This document shows, piece by piece, positions 60,007 to 64,000 of a stretch of 64,000 nt of DNA. The DNA is from Bradyrhizobium sp. 1 (GTDB lineage: Bacteria; Pseudomonadota; Alphaproteobacteria; Rhizobiales; Xanthobacteraceae). The stretch covers positions 159,593-223,592 of the forward strand of contig NZ_JADPJH010000028.1 in the NCBI RefSeq assembly GCF_023073315.1, written 5' to 3'. The stretch's first letter is position 1; every line of letters starts with the position of its first letter. Both the position numbers and the translations under genes were made by a program. The notes beneath the pieces were generated by a model that worked only from the letters and a program-made list of their open reading frames with translations, was not told the origin of the DNA and ran no database searches.

Positions 60007-60420
60007 ATGTCGACCAAATCGCGCCATTATCTCTACGGAACACAGATCAAGGTGTCGGCTGAACAAGCCGCAAGCGCGCGCAAGGAAGCCGACAAACTTG
60101 CCTGCGTGGCCTGGAATTACCGGATGCTCGGCTACAAGGGTCCGGCTCAGCCCTCACCCACGATCGGCGACGCGATCAACGCCGGCTTCCTCTATCTGGA
60201 GGTTCGATGTCTCGGGTGCGACACCAATCAGACCGTGGCGCTCGATATTGTTCGACGTCCAAAGACGACGCCTGTTCACGAGCTCGAACGCTATATGCGG
60301 TGCAAGAACTGCTCGGAAGTGCGAAGATATCCATACAAGCGGAGCGCGCTGGTGGCGCTGAGGCCCACGAAGATTTCAGCCGAGCATCCCGCATCATATT
60401 GGTGGCCCGGCGAGCGTTAA
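60007..60420 (+). CDS. Hypothetical protein with a zinc-ribbon-like Cys pair set
   Basis: This 137-residue protein has two CxxC pairs (VRCLGCDTNQ and MRCKNCSEVR) about 34 residues apart, which could bind zinc, and a conserved IGDAINAGFLYLEV. It precedes the SRAP gene by 14 bases and is co-directional. Confidence 0.7.
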   Translation: MSTKSRHYLYGTQIKVSAEQAASARKEADKLACVAWNYRMLGYKGPAQPSPTIGDAINAGFLYLEVRCLGCDTNQTVALDIVRRPKTTPVHELERYMRCKNCSEVRRYPYKRSALVALRPTKISAEHPASYWWPGER

Positions 60421-60434
60421 GGACTGATTTGAAG

Positions 60435-61103
60435 ATGTGCAATCTTTATTCGATCACCACCAACCAGGCGGCCATCGCCGACCTCTTCCGTGTGGTGCGC
60501 CGCTACGAAGGCAACCTTCCGCCAATGCCGGGCGTCTTTCCGGATTACCCCGCGCCCGTCATCCGCAATGGCGACAACGGCGAGCGCGAGATGGCGATGA
60601 TGCGCTGGGGCATGCCGCCTCCGCCGCGCACGGGCGGCCCGCCGGTGACGAACATTCGCAACATGTCCTCGCCGCACTGGCGTGCTTGGCTCAAGCCGGA
60701 GCACCGCTGCCTCGTGCCCGCGAACAGCTTTGCCGAATATGCGCCAGAGCCCAACCCAGAGACGAAGAAGAAGGACGTCGTTTGGTTTGCGCTCGCGGAG
60801 TCGCGACCGCTGTTTGCGTTTGCCGGAATCTGGACCAACTTCAACGGTGATCGTGGCACGAAGTCGAAGCCTGTACCCGGCCCGCATATGGTCTACGGAT
60901 TTCTCACTACGACGCCGAATGCGGTCGTCGAACCGATCCATCAGAAGGCAATGCCGGTGATCCTCACGTCGACCGAGGAATGGAATGCATGGCTGCGAGC
61001 ACCATGGGATGAGGCGAAGGCGCTACAGACGCCACTGCCGAATGAACAACTTACTATCGTTGATCGTGGAGCAAACAAAGAAGACAAGGCGTCGGCAGCC
61101 TGA
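60435..61103 (+). CDS. SOS response-associated peptidase (SRAP), YedK/HMCES family
   Basis: This 222-residue protein begins MCN, placing the catalytic Cys2 that crosslinks to abasic sites in single-stranded DNA. Family motifs include MMRWGMPPPP, NIRNMSSPHWRAWLKPEHRC, the Glu in PANSFAEYAPEP and the His in PIHQKAMPVIL. It shields abasic DNA from breakage. Confidence 0.92.
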   Translation: MCNLYSITTNQAAIADLFRVVRRYEGNLPPMPGVFPDYPAPVIRNGDNGEREMAMMRWGMPPPPRTGGPPVTNIRNMSSPHWRAWLKPEHRCLVPANSFAEYAPEPNPETKKKDVVWFALAESRPLFAFAGIWTNFNGDRGTKSKPVPGPHMVYGFLTTTPNAVVEPIHQKAMPVILTSTEEWNAWLRAPWDEAKALQTPLPNEQLTIVDRGANKEDKASAA

Positions 61104-61224
61104 ATTTCGACCTTCGCTTCGTCATTAATAATAGTAAGCAAGATAGAAGATCAGTTCGCCAAGCGCAGGCAAAAACAGCTCGGAACTGAACCCGCAAAGG
61201 CCCCAACTTCTGGGCGACGAGAAA

Positions 61225-61249
61225 GAGGCCGCCAACTGTCGGCGGCCTC
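61225..61249 (-). terminator. Intrinsic terminator
   Basis: A perfect nine-base stem (GAGGCCGCC/GGCGGCCTC) with a seven-base loop is followed on the minus strand by TTTCTCG. It lies directly after the stop of the small gene at 61,253. Confidence 0.75.
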
Positions 61250-61252
61250 GGA

Positions 61253-61480
61253 TTATTTCGCTTGAGCTTTCTTCGCCTTGAGGGCTGCTATGCGAGGGTC
61301 GACTTTTGCGCCTCGTTTGACAGCTGCTTCGAGTGCCTTTTTGCTACTCGCCTTTTGCTGCTGCCTCAGCGAGTCGATCTCTAAGGCATTGAAGTGGGGC
61401 GCGCCCGTTTCCTGCAACGCTTTTGGAGTGCCATCTAAGGAGAATGCTGCCTTCAGCATCAGTGAGCCGTTTTGCGTCAT
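61253..61480 (-). CDS. Small basic protein overlapping the phosphoribosyltransferase gene
   Basis: This 75-residue protein begins MTQNGSLMLKAAFSLDG and ends in a Lys/Ala-rich helix (KVDPRIAALKAKKAQ). AGGAG lies seven bases before the ATG. Its first 137 bases overlap the phosphoribosyltransferase gene in another phase. No family was recognised. Confidence 0.65.
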   Translation of the reverse strand: MTQNGSLMLKAAFSLDGTPKALQETGAPHFNALEIDSLRQQQKASSKKALEAAVKRGAKVDPRIAALKAKKAQAK

Positions 61481-62219
61481 GGCCAATCTCCTTTCTCCAA
61501 AAATCGTCTAAACCACTACCGAAAGCTTGTTGTAACTCATTCCACGTACCATCAGAAAGCGCAAGATCGCGCCACTGCCCGCTTCCGTGTGCCAACGTGG
61601 TAACCGCCACCACGGAGCCCCCGCCCCTGATGATATGACTGCGCAGCGCGGCCAGCGTTCCGCCTGTTGTCACCACATCATCAACCAAGATGTAGGCCGC
61701 ATTTTGACGCACTGCACCATCAAAACAAGGTTGACACAGAAATCGTGGAAAATCCTTTAATTTCGTGCGTCCAACACGCGATTTCTGCACGATTTGCGCG
61801 TCCATCTCGGCGTCGAGGAGGACGCTCAGCCTTGCCATATATTGGAAGGGAAGAACGTTTTTTACCCCTCTCCGGATTAAATCTGCTCCATCTGCATGGA
61901 TATCATCGAAGGGGGGATGGGGTACGACGCATACGAGCGGGACCCCCTTAACTATGTATGGCGAAACGTCGTCGACAAGACGGTCTAGAACTCGGTCCGA
62001 GAGCATGTCTTCAACAATACGGTCGGCGGCGTCGTAGTCGGCGGCGGTTTTTGCCTTGAGATAAAGGAGCTTACGGGCCTTTGCCTGCGCACCTTCTAGG
62101 CCAGTCCCGTTGAGTTGTCCCAGGCGGCCGCAGACATAAACGGTCTCGCCACCGGTCCAAGGTTCTCGGAGATGGGGGAAACTAACAAGCGGAGGAGACG
62201 CACCAAAATTACGCAACAT
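61344..62219 (-). CDS. Phosphoribosyltransferase-domain protein
   Basis: This protein of about 291 residues has the PRPP-binding motif YILVDDVVTTGGTL near residues 176-189 and an N-terminal part with LVCVVPHPPF. The C-terminal EIGHDAKRLTDAEGSILLRW may be a family-specific extension. Such proteins occur in accessory DNA; the substrate base is unknown. It starts at ATG 62,219 (TTG at 62,237 possible). Confidence 0.75.
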   Translation of the reverse strand: MLRNFGASPPLVSFPHLREPWTGGETVYVCGRLGQLNGTGLEGAQAKARKLLYLKAKTAADYDAADRIVEDMLSDRVLDRLVDDVSPYIVKGVPLVCVVPHPPFDDIHADGADLIRRGVKNVLPFQYMARLSVLLDAEMDAQIVQKSRVGRTKLKDFPRFLCQPCFDGAVRQNAAYILVDDVVTTGGTLAALRSHIIRGGGSVVAVTTLAHGSGQWRDLALSDGTWNELQQAFGSGLDDFWRKEIGHDAKRLTDAEGSILLRWHSKSVAGNGRAPLQCLRDRLAEAAAKGE

Positions 62220-62417
62220 GCCCGAATCGTGATCCAAATATGACGGTCACGTTTAGCAGTCGCTGATCGCTACTCAAAGCTGAGTGCAACAAAACTGTTT
62301 CACTTGGCCACCGCGCCCGACAAACCCAGCGCCGCGTGGCGTGAACATAATAGGAACATACCAAAGCGTCACAACTGGTTGGGTTTCTCCAGCAAGACGG
62401 AAAGCAACATATCAAAG

Positions 62418-62499
62418 CCCGCGGCGGATTGCTCCGCGCGGGCTGAACCGAACTCTTTCGATGATGCTATTCTGCCAGTGTTTTGCCCGACGCGTCAAC
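62418..62499. repeat. Dispersed hairpin repeat, copy 3
   Basis: The palindrome spans 62,418-62,442 and is identical to copy 2 over that span; the second element is TGCCAGTGTTTTGCCCGACG at 62,473-62,492. It occupies the 321-base gap between the phosphoribosyltransferase and the next minus-strand gene, which otherwise holds no gene. Confidence 0.85.
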
Positions 62500-62540
62500 C
62501 ATTTTTCCGATAAACAGAAACGTCGCCGGGCGACGCTTGC

Positions 62541-62855
62541 TCAATCCGGACGGACGTAGGACGGCTGTCCGCCGTGCTGGGATTCATCGTACACGCCGTA
62601 GGTCTCGTAGGCGCGGTTGCGCCTGTCCCAGCGCGGGCCCGGACCGTAGCCGTCGTAGGCGTAGCTGTCGTAGGCATAGCCCGGACCCGGCGCATAGGCG
62701 TAGGCAGACGACGCGGCGCCGGCGATGAGGGCGCCCGCGGCGAGCCCGCCCACAAATCCCGGGCCCCAATGGCGCGCCTGGGCGGGCACCGTTGTCGCCA
62801 TGCCGATGGCCGCGAGGGTGCCGACGGTCGTGCAGATCAGTCCTGAAGCCTTCAT
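62541..62855 (-). CDS. Exported Gly/Tyr-rich protein
   Basis: This 104-residue protein has a signal peptide (to VPAQA), a glycine-rich hydrophobic stretch (GFVGGLAAGALIAGAASSAY) and a Tyr/Gly/Pro-rich tail. GGAGG lies five bases before the ATG at 62,855. Such proteins are frequent in Bradyrhizobium; their role is unknown. Confidence 0.8.
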   Translation of the reverse strand: MKASGLICTTVGTLAAIGMATTVPAQARHWGPGFVGGLAAGALIAGAASSAYAYAPGPGYAYDSYAYDGYGPGPRWDRRNRAYETYGVYDESQHGGQPSYVRPD

Positions 62856-63006
62856 TGTCACCTCCGATATGTCTGGTGAGCCAACGCAGGCGTGTCGCGC
62901 GGGTTGCCTGACATGCTCGTGAGGTGACGCGACAAGACGGAACGGTCCGACAGACCATGGTGTCGGCTTCGGTCTGCAAGCGGCCAGGCAGCAGAGTTCC
63001 GGCGCG

Positions 63007-63264
63007 CTACGCCGCCCGCGACAATTCCGGCGCGCGCGAGAGCTGTGCTTCCAGCAAGGCTATCGAGGTTTTCAGATTGTCCCGACGTGCCCGCAGCGTC
63101 AGGGCCAGCATCGAATAGGTGGAACTGCCGGGGTCGGCATTTCCGGTGGCGCGCTCCTCCTCGGCAATGTCGGCCTCGAGCATCTGGATCCGCCAATTCA
63201 GGTCGGAAATCAGGGCGTGGAGCTGCAAGGACGCGGTCGCTTCGAAACGGGACATGGACTGCAT
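63007..63264 (-). CDS. Small helical hypothetical protein
   Basis: This 85-residue protein is almost all helix (ISDLNWRIQMLEADIAEEER, then LRARRDNLKTSIALLEAQL), suggesting a coiled coil. GAGGCG precedes the ATG. Confidence 0.7.
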   Translation of the reverse strand: MQSMSRFEATASLQLHALISDLNWRIQMLEADIAEEERATGNADPGSSTYSMLALTLRARRDNLKTSIALLEAQLSRAPELSRAA

Positions 63265-63381
63265 GGGATCGCCTCAATCTGGATCAGCCCGAATGGCCGG
63301 GCCGGGATTAAGACGCTGTGCAGCAAGAGGGATGCCACTCGGGACACGACGCTGTTCAAGCGAACGAGAGCGACAGGCACC

Positions 63382-63630
63382 TTACTCTTCCGCAAGCTTG
63401 CCCGCGATATACGCATCCACCGTCTCGGCAAACGAGCGCTGCACGCCGACCGCGGCGCCGTGCTGCTCCAGCATGTCGCGCTGAAGCACGCGCAGGCCGC
63501 GCCCGCGCAGGCAGGCCGGCGCCGTGTTCAGATATTGATCGATGGCGCCCTTGGCGACCGGGATGGCCTTCGGGTCGCCCCTTGCGACCAGGAGCCGCAG
63601 GAGGCTCTGGCATTCGGCCAAACCGGGCAT
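63382..63630 (-). CDS. Small hypothetical protein
   Basis: This 82-residue protein contains CQSLLRLLVARGDPKAIPVA and VDAYIAGKLAEE. It starts 12 bases after the 34-residue gene upstream and is probably cotranscribed with it. Confidence 0.65.
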   Translation of the reverse strand: MPGLAECQSLLRLLVARGDPKAIPVAKGAIDQYLNTAPACLRGRGLRVLQRDMLEQHGAAVGVQRSFAETVDAYIAGKLAEE

Positions 63631-63642
63631 GGGATCGGCGCC

Positions 63643-63747
63643 TCACGCCTGCCGCGATTTCGGCTTCGGCGGCTTGACGGGCTGGGTGTGGGTGCCGAAC
63701 AGCATAAGCAGCAATGCGACTTCTTCCTTCGAACCGACCTGGATCAT
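63643..63747 (-). CDS. 34-residue protein
   Basis: This short gene begins MIQVGSKEEVALLLMLFG and ends in a Pro/Lys-rich tail. AAAGGAGAT lies upstream of the ATG. It appears to lead a two-gene unit with the 82-residue protein. Confidence 0.55.
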   Translation of the reverse strand: MIQVGSKEEVALLLMLFGTHTQPVKPPKPKSRQA

Positions 63748-63821
63748 GATGATCTCCTTTTCGCTTCGTTGGTCGGGCCGGGCCGGCGCGGCGTTCAGGA
63801 CAATCGGGTTTCAGGATTGTT

Positions 63822-64000
63822 TCAGGACTGTTTCGTTGGTTCGTAGCCGGAGGTGACTGCGCTTTGTTTGGATTGAGCGACCGGCGTGCTCGCAGAAAAA
63901 TTCAGCACAAAGTATGTGTGCCCGGCCGTTGGCGAGGGACTATCCGTCACGACAAGCTGCCAGGGTTCGCCTTCCCAAAACCCTGGCAACCCCCCCCCCC
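63822..64000 (-). CDS. Hypothetical protein, 5' end outside window
   Basis: The minus strand ends with GEPWQLVVTDSPSPTAGHTY, then FVLNFSASTP and a Ser/Thr-rich tail before the stop at 63,822. The beginning lies beyond the window, and the last ten bases are a run of C that may be a sequencing artefact. Its function is unknown. Confidence 0.6.
   Translation of the reverse strand, partial: GGGLPGFWEGEPWQLVVTDSPSPTAGHTYFVLNFSASTPVAQSKQSAVTSGYEPTKQS

Noticed and set aside
1..64000. CRISPR array
   Set aside because: No short direct repeats with regular unique spacers were seen; repeated elements here are two long repeats and three scattered hairpin units.
1..64000. rRNA or tRNA genes
   Set aside because: No conserved rRNA segments or cloverleaf-forming sequences were recognised by eye.

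Overview
The window is high-GC DNA from an alphaproteobacterium, most like Bradyrhizobium or a close relative. That placement is inferred from the gene families, the many GTG/TTG starts and a dispersed hairpin repeat; no marker gene is present to prove it.

Bases 1-24,300 are a catabolic region. It holds two AMP-forming acyl/aryl-CoA ligases, a MarR regulator, two substrate-binding proteins, a NitT/TauT-type ABC importer, a cupin, a single-component FAD monooxygenase, a two-component flavin hydroxylase with its reductase, a NicX-like ring-cleavage enzyme, a dihydroxyacid-dehydratase-family enzyme, a class III CoA transferase and a set of beta-oxidation-like enzymes. The gene set suits import, hydroxylation, CoA activation and breakdown of an aromatic or N-heteroaromatic acid; the substrate is not evident. 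Six similar 15-base palindromes (consensus YTTTAAGCTTCAAGC) lie in its promoter regions and probably form one regulon under the MarR protein.

Bases 24,440-56,400 are a prophage or prophage remnant read almost entirely on the minus strand. From right to left it has small-terminase-like genes, the large terminase, a broken portal gene, an SU10-type major capsid protein, adaptor, tail and fibre genes, and a lysis module with a GTA-type holin and an endolysin. I see no integrase, repressor or replication gene. The notable content is a series of effector/protector-like pairs inserted among the virion genes: a WHH-type HNH nuclease fused to a virion-type N-terminus with a SUKH immunity protein; an SLT transglycosylase with a tandem Ivy-like lysozyme inhibitor, both lying inside the split portal gene; an M23 peptidase overlapping an exported beta-propeller-like protein; and a large proline-rich protein with a cysteine-rich tail followed by a possible partner. 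Collinear repeats of the portal 3' end, remnants of further hydrolase genes and a shared C-terminal motif suggest repeated cassette exchange, as in polymorphic toxin loci. An FkbM methyltransferase on the plus strand is further cargo.

Bases 56,400-64,000 are chromosomal-type accessory DNA: a membrane protein, small conserved proteins, a DUF3606 protein, a LigD-like ATP-dependent ligase, an SRAP (YedK/HMCES) protein, a phosphoribosyltransferase overlapping a small gene, and several short genes. Three copies of the hairpin repeat lie between 55.8 and 62.5 kb.
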